DNA from: an uncultured Mycolicibacterium sp.
GTDB taxonomy: Bacteria > Actinomycetota > Actinomycetes > Mycobacteriales > Mycobacteriaceae
Direction of reading: 5' to 3'
Assembly (NCBI RefSeq): GCF_937941905.1
Contig: NZ_CALDGS010000094.1
Coordinates: 124,001 to 188,000, forward strand
Length of the DNA: 64,000 nucleotides
The notes beneath the pieces are model-generated. The model had not been told where the DNA came from. It searched no databases and saw only the letters and a program-made list of their open reading frames with translations. A program made the translations under genes and the position numbers. This document shows, piece after piece, positions 15,535 to 24,101 of the stretch (its first letter is position 1; every line of letters begins with the position of its first letter).

Positions 15535-16934
15535 GCGCTGCTCGCGGGGACTCGGTAGCGGGCCGCGCGGTACTGCGCGGCGGGGTGGTCGTCACGGACG
15601 TGCGGGGAGCCCTGCAGCCGTTCGCGCAGGGTGGCCGGGCCGGCGGGGCGGGGCCGCACCCGGCCGCGCCGGCGCAGCTCGGGCACCACCAGCTCGGCGA
15701 ACTCCCGCCAGCTGTCCGGGCTGACGATCTGGATCAGGTTGATGCCGTCGGTGTCGGACTCGGCCAGCCAGCGCTCGAGCCGGTCGGCGACCCCGGCGGG
15801 GGTGCCGACGAAGTTCGGGGTGCGGCCGAAGCCGTCGCGCGGGGCCAGCGCCTCGCGCAACGTCCAGGGCCGGCGGCCGTCGGCGAACATCGACAGCAGC
15901 GAACGGTTGGAGTCGGTGTCGCGGTAGTCGATGACCCGGTCCAGCGTCTGCTCGAGGTCGCCGTCGGCGAAGTCCACACCGGTGCTGGCCGAGTAGTGGG
16001 CCAGCGCCCCCTCGGCGCTGAAGTAGGACTGGTACTCGGCGAGTTTCGCGCGTGCGCCGGCCTCGGTGTCGTCGACCACCACCGACAGCGCGGTGACGAA
16101 CTTCAGCGACGCCGGGTCGCGGCCGAACTCGGCGGCCAGCGCCCGGGTCTCGGCCACCCGGCGGCGCACCCCCTCGGCGTCGGCGCCGGCGACGAAGACC
16201 ACCTCGGCGTGCCGGGCGGCGAACCGCTGTCCGCGCGGGGAGCCGCCGGCCTGGAACAGCACCGGGGTGCGCTGCGGACTGGGTTCGGACACGTGCGCGT
16301 CCGGCACGGTGAACCAGCGGCCGGCGTGGTTGATCGGGTGCACCTTGGCCGGGTCGGTGTAGACGCCGCGCTCGGCGTCGCGCACCACCGCGTCGTCCTC
16401 CCAGGAAGCCTCCCACAGTTTGTAGACGACCTCGAGGAACTCGTCGGCCCGGTCGTAGCGCTCGTCGTGCGGGATCTGCTGGGCCAGGCCGAGATTGCGT
16501 GCCGCGCTGTCGAGCTGGGAGGTGACGATGTTCCAGGCCACCCGACCGCCGGTCAGGTGGTCGAGGGTGGTGAACTTGCGGGCCAGCAGGTACGGGTGCT
16601 CGTAGGTGGTCGACACCGTCACCCCGAACCCGAGGTGGCTGGTCTGCGCGGCCAGCGCCGGCACCAGCGGCAGCGGGTCGCTCACCGGGGACTGGGTGCC
16701 GGTGCGCAGCGAGGCCTCCGGGCCGCCGCCGTAGGTGTCGAGCAGCCCGAGCGCGTCGGCGATGAACAGCGCGTCGAACCCGCCGTCGTCGAGGATCCGC
16801 GCCAACCGCACCCAGTGGTCGACGGTGTTGTAACGGTAGCTCTCGTCGGCCGGGTGCCGCCACAGCCCGTAGTTGACGTGCGAGACGGCGTTCATCGTGA
16901 AGCCGTTGAGAACGATCGGTCCTTCGGTGCTCAT
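15531..16934 (-). CDS. FMN-dependent monooxygenase of the NtaA/SnaA/DszA family
   Basis: A 467-residue luciferase-like flavin monooxygenase. Diagnostic blocks are VNYGLWRHPADES near the start, the FTTLDHLTGGRVAWNIVTS stretch at about 125-143, and PVLFQAGGSPRGQRFAARHAEVVF at about 225-248. Family members use FMNH2 from a separate reductase to oxygenate nitrilotriacetate, sulfones or dimethyl sulfide. No reductase gene is in the window. It starts six bases after the DszC-like gene and overlaps the acetyltransferase. Confidence 0.88.
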   Translation of the reverse strand: MSTEGPIVLNGFTMNAVSHVNYGLWRHPADESYRYNTVDHWVRLARILDDGGFDALFIADALGLLDTYGGGPEASLRTGTQSPVSDPLPLVPALAAQTSHLGFGVTVSTTYEHPYLLARKFTTLDHLTGGRVAWNIVTSQLDSAARNLGLAQQIPHDERYDRADEFLEVVYKLWEASWEDDAVVRDAERGVYTDPAKVHPINHAGRWFTVPDAHVSEPSPQRTPVLFQAGGSPRGQRFAARHAEVVFVAGADAEGVRRRVAETRALAAEFGRDPASLKFVTALSVVVDDTEAGARAKLAEYQSYFSAEGALAHYSASTGVDFADGDLEQTLDRVIDYRDTDSNRSLLSMFADGRRPWTLREALAPRDGFGRTPNFVGTPAGVADRLERWLAESDTDGINLIQIVSPDSWREFAELVVPELRRRGRVRPRPAGPATLRERLQGSPHVRDDHPAAQYRAARYRVPASSA

Positions 16935-16940
16935 CGCCGG

Positions 16941-18176
16941 TCAGTTCCCCTGTCCGCCGTGGCCGGTGGTGACCACGCTGGGCACCGGGTCGGTGCCGTT
17001 GATGAACCAGTCGCCTAGGATGCGGGCCTTGTACACGGTCGGGTTGTGCGAGGCCAGCGTCCGCGCGTTGCGCCAGTGCCGGTCCAGGCCCTTCTCCTCG
17101 GCCACCGAGGAGGCCCCCAGCGCGTCGAAGATCGCGGTGGTGGCGTGCAGGGCCGCGTCGATGATGGTCAGCTGCGCCTGGCTGACCGCCACCCAGGCCT
17201 CGACGAGCCGCCGCCGCGCCCCAGCCGCGTCGCCGGTCAGCCGGCCGGCCACCACGTGGTCGAGGCTGCGCGAGGCGGCCGCCAGCGCGGCGTCGGCGGT
17301 GAACACGTCGACCGAGATCCGGCCGACGACGGCGAGCAGCTGGGCGTCGGCGGTCGGGTTCGGGTCCAGGCCCTGCGGAAAGTTGCGCTTGCGCTGCGAA
17401 AGGGTGGTGTTGCCGTCCCGGAACGCCGCCCGGGTGATGCCGGTGAGCACCGCCAGAATCGCGTTCTGGTAGAAGTGCGGCTGGTAGGAGAACCGTTCGG
17501 CGGCCGGGAACACGTCCTCGCGCTCCACCCGCACCGCCTCGTAGCGGGCGCTGCCGCTGGCGGTGGTGCGCTGGCCGAAGCCGGTCCAGTCGTCGATCAG
17601 GGTCACCCCGTCGGCGTTGCGGCGCACCAGGGCGGTGAGCAGTTCGCCGTCGTCGCCGCGGCCGATGACGTCGAGCCAGTCGGCGAACAGGCTGCCGGTG
17701 GCGTAGAACTTCGAGCCGGTGAGCCGGTAGTGGTCGTCGGCGGCGGTGATCCGGGTGGCCATGTTGGCCTGGGTCAGCCCGTTGGCCTCGGTCCAGCCGC
17801 CGCCGACGAACTCGCCGTTGAGGAAACGCTTGATCCAGGCGTCGTTGACCGCCGAGACCGGGGCGTTGAGCCGGTCCTCGACGAAGGCGAGATGGTTGCG
17901 GAACACGTGCGCGACGTTGGGGTCGGCGGTGGCCACGTCGGCCAGCAGTGCGAAGGCCTGTTCCAGCGAGGCGCCGAGCCCGCCGAACTCGACCGGGATG
18001 CGCACCGTGCCGAAGCCGGCGTCGTTGAGCCAGCGCACCTGCTCGTAGGGGAAGATCCGCTTGCGCTCACGCTCGAGGTTGCCCTCGGCGACGCGCTCGA
18101 TGATCGGGGCGAACCGCTCGCGCAGCTGTTCCAGGTCGGCGGTGGCTGGCCTCAGATAGGTGTTGTGCTCGGTCAC
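16941..18176 (-). CDS. DszC/SfnB-like flavoprotein monooxygenase
   Basis: A 411-residue acyl-CoA-dehydrogenase-fold protein of the flavin-dependent monooxygenase branch (DszC, SfnB). The branch is recognisable from the FYATGSLFADWLDVIGR segment, GFGQRTTASGSARYEAV and the C-terminal DRHWRNARTLASHNP, where His-Trp-Arg-Asn replaces acyl-CoA-dehydrogenase features. Such proteins oxygenate sulfur (thioether to sulfone) or supply sulfur starvation functions using FMNH2. GTG 18176 is chosen because AGAGG stands six bases upstream; a GTG further upstream (18221) lacks a site. Confidence 0.85.
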   Translation of the reverse strand: MTEHNTYLRPATADLEQLRERFAPIIERVAEGNLERERKRIFPYEQVRWLNDAGFGTVRIPVEFGGLGASLEQAFALLADVATADPNVAHVFRNHLAFVEDRLNAPVSAVNDAWIKRFLNGEFVGGGWTEANGLTQANMATRITAADDHYRLTGSKFYATGSLFADWLDVIGRGDDGELLTALVRRNADGVTLIDDWTGFGQRTTASGSARYEAVRVEREDVFPAAERFSYQPHFYQNAILAVLTGITRAAFRDGNTTLSQRKRNFPQGLDPNPTADAQLLAVVGRISVDVFTADAALAAASRSLDHVVAGRLTGDAAGARRRLVEAWVAVSQAQLTIIDAALHATTAIFDALGASSVAEEKGLDRHWRNARTLASHNPTVYKARILGDWFINGTDPVPSVVTTGHGGQGN

Positions 18177-18228
18177 TGAATTGCCTCTAGTTCTATGTGA
18201 TTTCAAAAGCTGTGCGGTCACGCCCGGG

Positions 18229-18275
18229 GCGGCACCGTGGCGCAGGACATCGCAGGACGCCTGCCACGGTTCCGC
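18229..18275. terminator. Hairpin between two monooxygenase genes
   Basis: Arms 18234-18246 and 18260-18270 pair (ACCGTGGC..AGG with CCTGCCACGGT), extended outward by GCGG/CCGC across a small internal loop. It sits in the 156-base gap between the gene ending at 18333 and the one starting at 18176, where it could end or attenuate the upstream message. No T-run follows. Confidence 0.4.
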
Positions 18276-18332
18276 AAACGACTTGGCCGGGCAAGGAATT
18301 GGCTCGTCGCGATTCTTTCCCCGCGGCGCGGG

Positions 18333-19658
18333 TCAGGACGCGGCGCGGTAGTAGTTCGGCGGCACCGGCAGGCCGAGGTGTTCGCGCAGCGTGGTGCCGG
18401 TGTACTCGTGCCGGAACAGGCCGCGTTTGCGCAGCACCGGGACCACCTGCTCGACGAACGTCTCGAACTGCCCGGGCAGCCAGGCGTGTTGCAGTACGAA
18501 CCCGTCGGCGGCGCGCGACTCGAACCAGGTCTGCATGGTGTCGGCGATCTGTTCGGGGGTGCCGGTCACCGACAGGCCCCAGCCGTTGACGGTGCGCCAC
18601 AGGAACTCCCGCACCGTGGGGTTGCCGTCGGTGGCCAGTGCGCGGTAGCCGGCCAGGGCGGTCTGGTGTCGCTCGGTCGACTCGGGGAACGCCGAGGCCG
18701 GGACCGGTGCGTCCAGGTCGGCCCCGGTCACGTCGACCTCCACCTCGAGCAGCCAGCCGGCCTGGTACTCCGGGCTGAAGTACTCGTAGGCGGTCTGCTC
18801 GGCGCGGCGCGCCTCCTCCTCGGTGGAGCCGACGATGAACCGCAGTGACGGGGTGATCAGCGGCGGCACGGACCGGCCGTAGCGCCGGGCGCTCTCATTG
18901 ACCTGCCGGTAGAAGGCCCGCGCCTTGTCCAGCGTGCCCTGCCCGGTGAAGATCACCTCGGCGTGCCGGGCGGCGAACGCGCTGCCGGCCGGTGACGAGC
19001 CGGCCTGGAAGATGACCGGCTGGCCCTGCACCGAACGGGCAGCGCCCAGCGGGCCTTTCACGTCGAAATACCGGCCGTGATGGTCGGGCACGTGAATTCT
19101 GCTGACGTCGTTGCAGATCCCGCGGGCGCGGTCCTCGACAATCGTGTCGGTGTCCCAGCTGTCCCACAGCTTGCGGACCACGTCGAGGAACTCCTCGGCG
19201 ATGCGGTAGCGCTCGTCGTGGTCGGGCACGCCGCGGCTGGAGAAGTTCTCGGCGGCGGCCTTGGCGAAGCTGGTCACCACGTTCCACCCGGCCCGTCCGC
19301 CGGACAGGTGGTCCAGCGACAGCAGTTGGCGGGCCAGGTGGAACGGGTGGGCGAAGGTGGTCGAACCGGTCACCACGAACCCGATCCGCTCGGTCAGGCT
19401 CGACAGCGCCGCACTGGTGGTGAGCGGTTCGAAGTCCTCGGTGATCTTGTAGGCCCAGGTCTGCGGCGGGCCGTAGTTGAGCCCGTCGGCGAAGAACACC
19501 GCGTCCAGCGCACCGGCCTCGGCCGTGCGGACGTGTTCGATGAGCCGTTTGCGGACCCCGGCGGTGCTGTTGTCGAGGTCCGGGTGCCGCCACGGACCGG
19601 CCGACCTGGTGTTGCTGAAGGTCAGCAGGTGCAGCTGCCGCGGCGCGATGTCGGTCAA
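18333..19658 (-). CDS. FMN-dependent monooxygenase of the NtaA/SnaA/DszA family, second copy
   Basis: A 441-residue paralogue of the enzyme at 15531, with LLSLDHLSGGRAGWNVVTSF at about 110-130 and PVIFQAGSSPAGSAFAARHAEVIF at about 213-236. The start is TTG 19658, with GAGAGGAG just upstream; no ATG or GTG fits. Two such monooxygenases with a DszC-like protein recall the sulfone and sulfoxide steps of biodesulfurisation, but the substrates cannot be read off. It may head the operon running to 8982. Confidence 0.87.
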   Translation of the reverse strand: MTDIAPRQLHLLTFSNTRSAGPWRHPDLDNSTAGVRKRLIEHVRTAEAGALDAVFFADGLNYGPPQTWAYKITEDFEPLTTSAALSSLTERIGFVVTGSTTFAHPFHLARQLLSLDHLSGGRAGWNVVTSFAKAAAENFSSRGVPDHDERYRIAEEFLDVVRKLWDSWDTDTIVEDRARGICNDVSRIHVPDHHGRYFDVKGPLGAARSVQGQPVIFQAGSSPAGSAFAARHAEVIFTGQGTLDKARAFYRQVNESARRYGRSVPPLITPSLRFIVGSTEEEARRAEQTAYEYFSPEYQAGWLLEVEVDVTGADLDAPVPASAFPESTERHQTALAGYRALATDGNPTVREFLWRTVNGWGLSVTGTPEQIADTMQTWFESRAADGFVLQHAWLPGQFETFVEQVVPVLRKRGLFRHEYTGTTLREHLGLPVPPNYYRAAS

Positions 19659-19772
19659 TTCGCTCCTCTCCGTTTCTCCCCCGGGCGGATTGCCAACCTA
19701 GGCGCGCCGCGGACCGCCGCCCAGGGTTGTGTTCATCGCGAAATTTTGTCCCCGGTCCCGCTGCCCGCCCGG

Positions 19773-20780
19773 TCAGCCGGCCACCGGGGCGGGGGCCTCC
19801 ACGCCGAGTTGCACCGGGCGGATCGAGCGCTCCCCGGCGACCCGGTCGGCCAGCGACTCGAGCCGACGCAGCTGCTCGTCGCCGAGGGTGATGCCGACCG
19901 CGCCGATGTTCTCCCGCAGGTACTCCACGTGCCGGGTGCCCGGGATCGGCACCACGTCCTCGCCACGGGCCAGCACCCAGGCCAGTGCGACCTGGCCGGG
20001 CCGCACCCCGAGCTCGTCGGCCACCGCCGCCACCTCCGCCGCCAGCGCCCGGTTGCGTTCGAAGGCCTCGGCGCCGAACCGCGGGTGGGCGCGGTGGGTG
20101 ACGCTGACGTCGTCGGGGGTCTGTACCCGCCCGGTCAGCCAGCCGCGGCCCAGCGGCGAGTAGGGCACGATTCCGATCCCGAGTTCGCGTGCCACGGCCA
20201 GGGTTTCGCGTTCGATCTCCCGGCTGAACAGCGACCACTCGTTCTGCACCGCCGCGATCGGATGCACCGCATGGGCCCGGCGCAGCGTCTCCGGGCCGGG
20301 CTCGCTGAGCCCGATGTGACGCACCTTGCCGGCCGCGACCAGCTCGGCCAGCGCGCCCACGGTGTCCTCGATCGGCACCTGCGGATCGACGCGGTGCAGG
20401 TAGTACAGGTCGACGTGGTCGACGCCGAGGCGGCGCAACGACGCGTCGATGGCCCGGCGCGCGTACTCGGGACGGCCGTCCACCGGCCGGGCGTGCGGGT
20501 TGGTGGCGCGGTCGAGCGGGAAGCCGAACTTGGTGGCGAGCGTCACCTCGTCGCGCCGGCCCCGGATGGCGCGGCCGAGCAGCAGCTCGCTGAACTCCGG
20601 GCCGTAGATGTCGGCGGTGTCGAACAGGGTGATGCCGGCGTCCAGCGCCGCCGCGACGAGGTCGCGGGCCTGCCGCTCCTCGGCCGCGTCGGCGCCGGTC
20701 CGGAAGCTCATGAAGCCCAGTCCGATGGTCGAGACCTCCGGGCCGTGCGTGCCGAGCCGGCGGGTGGGAAGTGCGCTCAC
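19773..20780 (-). CDS. Aldo-keto reductase
   Basis: A 335-residue (beta/alpha)8 NADPH oxidoreductase. The catalytic tetrad is visible: Asp and Tyr in LFDTADIYGPEFSE, Lys in TLATKFGF, and His in DLYYLHRVDP. The nucleotide-binding end is VPIPGTRHVEYLRENIGA. GTG 20780 follows GGAGC. It lies between the TauD-type gene (46 bases) and the monooxygenase (114 bases), and probably reduces an aldehyde or ketone released by desulfonation (inference). Confidence 0.88.
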   Translation of the reverse strand: MSALPTRRLGTHGPEVSTIGLGFMSFRTGADAAEERQARDLVAAALDAGITLFDTADIYGPEFSELLLGRAIRGRRDEVTLATKFGFPLDRATNPHARPVDGRPEYARRAIDASLRRLGVDHVDLYYLHRVDPQVPIEDTVGALAELVAAGKVRHIGLSEPGPETLRRAHAVHPIAAVQNEWSLFSREIERETLAVARELGIGIVPYSPLGRGWLTGRVQTPDDVSVTHRAHPRFGAEAFERNRALAAEVAAVADELGVRPGQVALAWVLARGEDVVPIPGTRHVEYLRENIGAVGITLGDEQLRRLESLADRVAGERSIRPVQLGVEAPAPVAG

Positions 20781-20826
20781 AGTGCTGCTCCGTTCGATCG
20801 GGGACGGGAATCTGGTGGAATCGGGT

Positions 20827-21756
20827 TCAGGCGCCGTGAAACGGTGCGCCGGAGACGAGTTCGGACTGCCGGCCGTCGACCCCGCGCGGGATGTCGCCCT
20901 CGAGGGTGACCCGGTAGAGCACCCGGTCGTGGCCGAGGTGGGCGGCGTCGGCGATGGCCAGGTGCGCGGTGGCGCGGTTGTCCCAGAACGCCACACTGCC
21001 CGGCTCCCAGCGGAACCGCACGGTGTACTCGGGCCGGGTGGCCTCCTCCCACAGCAGCCGCAGGATCCGTTCGCTCTGTTCCGGGTTGAACCCGCGGATC
21101 TCGCGCGGGCCCCGGGTGAACCCGGGGCTGACGAACAGCGCCCGCTCCCCGGTGACCGGGTGCACCCGCACCGCCGGGTGCCAGGCGGCGAGGTTGGCCT
21201 CGCGCACCTTGCGGTCGCGCTGGCTGCCGGGCGCCGCGCGCGGGGCGAAGCGGTGCAGGATGTCGAGCCGGTCGGCGAAGTCGCGCAGCGGTTCCGGCAG
21301 GTGTTCGTAGGCGGCGACGAGGTTGGTCCACGCGGTGTCACCGCCGTACGGCGGCAGCACCTCGGCCCGCAGGATCGACGCCGCCGGCGGGTTGACCAGG
21401 GCGGTGACGTCGGTGTGCCAGCTGTGGTCGTAGGAGGTGCGTTTGCGGCCGAGCTGGCGTTCGTAGCGGCGGCTGTCGATGGGCAGGATCTCGGGGAACC
21501 CGGCCGGCGGGTCCTCCTCGTGCGGGTGCGCCGGGGTGACCCGGCCGAAGCGACGCGCGAACGCCACCTGTTCGGCGTGGCCGATCCGCTGGTCGCGGAA
21601 GAACAGCACCTTGTAGCGGTACAGCGCGGTGCGGATCTCCTCGACGACGGCGGGTTCCAACGGTTCGGCGAGGTCGACGCCGCGGATCTCGGCGCCGATG
21701 TGGCCGGCCACCGGCCGGACGTCCAGGCCGACGGCGGTGTCTGCGAGTTCGGTCAT
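20827..21756 (-). CDS. TauD-family 2-oxoglutarate/Fe(II) dioxygenase
   Basis: A 309-residue TauD/TfdA dioxygenase. The iron ligands are H114 and D116 (SWHTDVT) and H265 (RATAHLAI), with Arg near 278-282 to bind 2-oxoglutarate. TauD-type enzymes hydroxylate the carbon next to a sulfonate, releasing sulfite and an aldehyde; relatives act on sulfate esters or other acids. Start ATG 21756 follows GAAGGGGGG; an earlier in-frame ATG (21840) would add a non-family tail. Divergent from the LysR gene at 22013, which probably controls it. Confidence 0.88.
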   Translation of the reverse strand: MTELADTAVGLDVRPVAGHIGAEIRGVDLAEPLEPAVVEEIRTALYRYKVLFFRDQRIGHAEQVAFARRFGRVTPAHPHEEDPPAGFPEILPIDSRRYERQLGRKRTSYDHSWHTDVTALVNPPAASILRAEVLPPYGGDTAWTNLVAAYEHLPEPLRDFADRLDILHRFAPRAAPGSQRDRKVREANLAAWHPAVRVHPVTGERALFVSPGFTRGPREIRGFNPEQSERILRLLWEEATRPEYTVRFRWEPGSVAFWDNRATAHLAIADAAHLGHDRVLYRVTLEGDIPRGVDGRQSELVSGAPFHGA

Positions 21757-22012
21757 GGGGCCCCCTTCGGTCGTGCCGGATCCCAGCGTCGGGGCCGGGG
21801 CGGATGCGAACAAGGCAGCGCCGCTACCGGAATCGTTCACCGGTACTTAACTGGCCGACAGTTTCGTGCGCCCTGATTCTCTTTGCGCGGCCGGAGAATC
21901 CGCAGGTCAGCGCCGGTTACCCCGGTGCGGGGCAGGCGAGGAGCGCCGGGGCGGGTCCCGGCGTCTGCGACGATGGCCACATTCGGAAATGCGTTGGGGG
22001 GTGGTGGTGGCG
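21757..22012. promoter_or_regulatory. Divergent tauD-like / lysR control region
   Basis: 256 bases between the TauD-type gene and the LysR gene. A locally AT-richer stretch around 21840-21880 (GGTACTTAACTGGC) is the likely promoter area. I see no clear repeat that I would name as the LysR site. Confidence 0.4.
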
Positions 22013-22942
22013 ATGCTGGATCTGCGCCGGATGATGCTGCTGAGCGACCTGGCCGATCTCGGCTCGGTCGGCGCGGTCGCCGAGCGCCGCGGCATCACGA
22101 GTTCTGCGGTCTCACAACAGCTCCGGGTGCTCGAGGAGGAGGCCGGGGCGGTGCTGTTCCGGCGTGAGGGCCGAACCCTCGGGCTGACCCGCAGCGGCCA
22201 GGTGCTCGTCGACCACGTGCGCCGGGTGCTGGCCGCGGTGGACGAGGCGATGAGTGCGGTCGCCGAGACCCGCGACCGCACCGCCGGGCAGCTCTCGGTC
22301 GCCGTGTTCAACATGGGGGTGCCCACGCTGGTGGCGCCGATGGTGCGCCGGCTCGGCACCGAGGTTCCCGACCTGCGGGTGCAGGTCCAGCAGGAGCACA
22401 GCGCGGCCGCGCTGCGGCTGGTGCGCCAGGGCGAGATCGACCTGGCGGTGGTGTGCAGCCACGACTTCCTGCCGCCGGACCCGCTCGGCGGGCTGGTCGG
22501 CGAGCGGCTGCTGGTCGAGCCGCTGGTGGTGATGGCGCCGCGCCGGCTGCACGCCCGCATCGCCCAGTTCGGGCTGGCGGCGCTGGCCGACCGGCCGTGG
22601 GTGACCGGGCCGCGCGGGTCGGGGCTGGCGGTGGCGCTGTCGCGCGCCGGCGAGCGGGCCGGCTTCACCCCGCAGGTCAAGCACCGGGTGGTCGGCGCGC
22701 AGAACATCTGCGACCTGGCCGCCACCGAGACCGCCGCGGCGGTGGTGCCGCGGCTGTCGGTGCCGGCCGCGCTCGCCCACCTCGTGGTGCCCGACCTGCA
22801 GCTCGACAGCCGGACCATCAGCGCGGTGCTGCGCCCCGGCCGCCGCCGTGACCCGAACATCGCCCTGGCGCTGCGCGCCCTGCGGGAGGTGGCCGCCGCG
22901 GCTCTGCCGGACCGGCCGGCCCAGCTCAGCCCGGCCTCCTAG
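22013..22942 (+). CDS. LysR-family transcriptional regulator
   Basis: A 309-residue LysR-type protein with an N-terminal winged helix-turn-helix (residues about 1-60, SVGAVAERRGITSSAVSQQL) and a two-lobed effector domain. The start ATG 22013 is preceded by a G-rich site (GGGGGTGGTGG); in-frame codons upstream do not belong to the family. It faces the sulfur operon divergently, so it is a candidate activator of the tauD-like gene. Effector unknown. Confidence 0.88.
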   Translation: MLDLRRMMLLSDLADLGSVGAVAERRGITSSAVSQQLRVLEEEAGAVLFRREGRTLGLTRSGQVLVDHVRRVLAAVDEAMSAVAETRDRTAGQLSVAVFNMGVPTLVAPMVRRLGTEVPDLRVQVQQEHSAAALRLVRQGEIDLAVVCSHDFLPPDPLGGLVGERLLVEPLVVMAPRRLHARIAQFGLAALADRPWVTGPRGSGLAVALSRAGERAGFTPQVKHRVVGAQNICDLAATETAAAVVPRLSVPAALAHLVVPDLQLDSRTISAVLRPGRRRDPNIALALRALREVAAAALPDRPAQLSPAS

Positions 22943-22953
22943 CCCCTCCCCTT

Positions 22954-22985
22954 CCCCGCGAGCAGATGCCCCCCTTCGGCGCCTT
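22954..22985 (+). repeat. Intergenic repeat, CCCCGCGAGCAGA type, copy 1
   Basis: CCCCGCGAGCAGATGCC followed by CCCCTTCGGCGCC lies 11 bases after the LysR stop. A close copy is at 54484-54518. Both stand between genes, next to stop codons or promoters, and are followed by GC-rich sequence able to pair. Probably a dispersed mycobacterial intergenic element. Confidence 0.5.
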
Positions 22986-23016
22986 CGCCCGTCGAGCGTG
23001 AGCCTCCGGCTGAAAT

Positions 23017-24072
23017 CTAGCCCCGAACCTCGCTCACCAGCTCACGTTCGGCCGAAGCGAACTCCGACCAGGCCGTGAGCACCGCCTCCAGCTGCTCGGG
23101 CGAGTGCCGGCCCAGCCCGCACTCGGTGGCGATGCCGAACTCCGGCAGGAACTCCGCGGCCAGCGCGGCCCGGGCGCGGGCCCCCTCGGCGCCGTCCTCG
23201 GCGTGCAGCAACCCGAGGTAGACCTCGGTGCCGGGCTCCAGCGCCAGCCCGCTCAGCGGCTGCCGTTGGGCGCGCCGGGTCCAGGTCGCCACCGTGGCGG
23301 CGTGGATGGCGTCGATGCGCCGCGGTACGTGCCGTGACAGCCCGTTGGCCAGCGTGACGATCGCCGTGGCGTCGCGGGGCAGGATGTGCCGGCCGCCGCG
23401 GCGGGCTGCCTCCTCGTCGGGCGGGGTGCCCATGAACGGCGACGCGCCGAACTTCGAGTCGCCGTAGCACAGGTGGAAGGTCAGCTCGGCCTCGTCGTCG
23501 ATCCAGGACGCCAGCCGCGCGGTGGCGGCGAAGATCGGCTCGAACCCGCCGTAGGGGTTGTCGAACCAGCCCTCGACGGTGGCCAGCTCGGTGGGCAGGT
23601 CCCATTGCACCGCGAGGTCCCGGGGCGGGACGAGCTCCTGCAGCCGCAGCACGCTCTCGCGCAGCCGCTGTTCGTAGGCGTAGGCGATCTCGACCCAGGA
23701 GTCGAACTCGGCGAACGAGTTCACCGCGTTGATCGGGGTCGGAATGGACACCAGGAAGCGGGACTCCGGCGCCAGCACCCCGTCCCGGCGGGCGGCCAGG
23801 AACCGCTGGTAGGACTCGGCGGCGACGGTGTGGTAGTCCACCGGCCGGAACGCCACCTCGACACCGGACCGCACCCGGACCCGGTCGCCGACCCGCTCGA
23901 GCGTGGGGTTGTCCAGGAACAGCGGCGCCTGGGTGAGCACCCAGTTGGCCCGCTCCCCCGGCTCGCCGTCGGGAACCCGGGTCACGCCGGGCTGCAGCCG
24001 GGTGCCGACGAGCCGAAACGCGTCGTCGACGGTGGACACGTTGATGCTGCCGGTCAGATAGAGCCCAGCCAT
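23017..24072 (-). CDS. MetE-like zinc methyl/alkyl-transferase-fold protein
   Basis: A 351-residue single TIM-barrel protein resembling the catalytic half of cobalamin-independent methionine synthase. The zinc-type ligands His-x-Cys (H200, C202 in LTFHLCYGD) and a distal Cys (C318 in ATECGLGRHSPEQ, like the CGL motif of MetE) are present; the N-terminal MetE half is missing. Related proteins transfer methyl or alkyl groups to thiols (core MetE, epoxyalkane:coenzyme M transferase). AAGGAG precedes ATG 24072. It is 29 bases downstream of the DszC-like gene and converges with the LysR gene, so a role in organosulfur metabolism is likely but unproven. Confidence 0.7.
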   Translation of the reverse strand: MAGLYLTGSINVSTVDDAFRLVGTRLQPGVTRVPDGEPGERANWVLTQAPLFLDNPTLERVGDRVRVRSGVEVAFRPVDYHTVAAESYQRFLAARRDGVLAPESRFLVSIPTPINAVNSFAEFDSWVEIAYAYEQRLRESVLRLQELVPPRDLAVQWDLPTELATVEGWFDNPYGGFEPIFAATARLASWIDDEAELTFHLCYGDSKFGASPFMGTPPDEEAARRGGRHILPRDATAIVTLANGLSRHVPRRIDAIHAATVATWTRRAQRQPLSGLALEPGTEVYLGLLHAEDGAEGARARAALAAEFLPEFGIATECGLGRHSPEQLEAVLTAWSEFASAERELVSEVRG

Positions 24073-24101
24073 AGTCGGACTCCTTGGGGGGATAAGGGGA
24101 T

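Noticed and set aside
18206..18253. Ten-codon frame with one Cys upstream of the DszC-like gene as a second Cys-sensing leader
   Set aside because: A single Cys codon is not enough and no promoter is visible at the right distance.
19709..19755. 12-codon minus-strand frame (MNTTLGGGPRRA) upstream of the second monooxygenase as a leader peptide
   Set aside because: No Cys codons and no -10 box at leaderless spacing.
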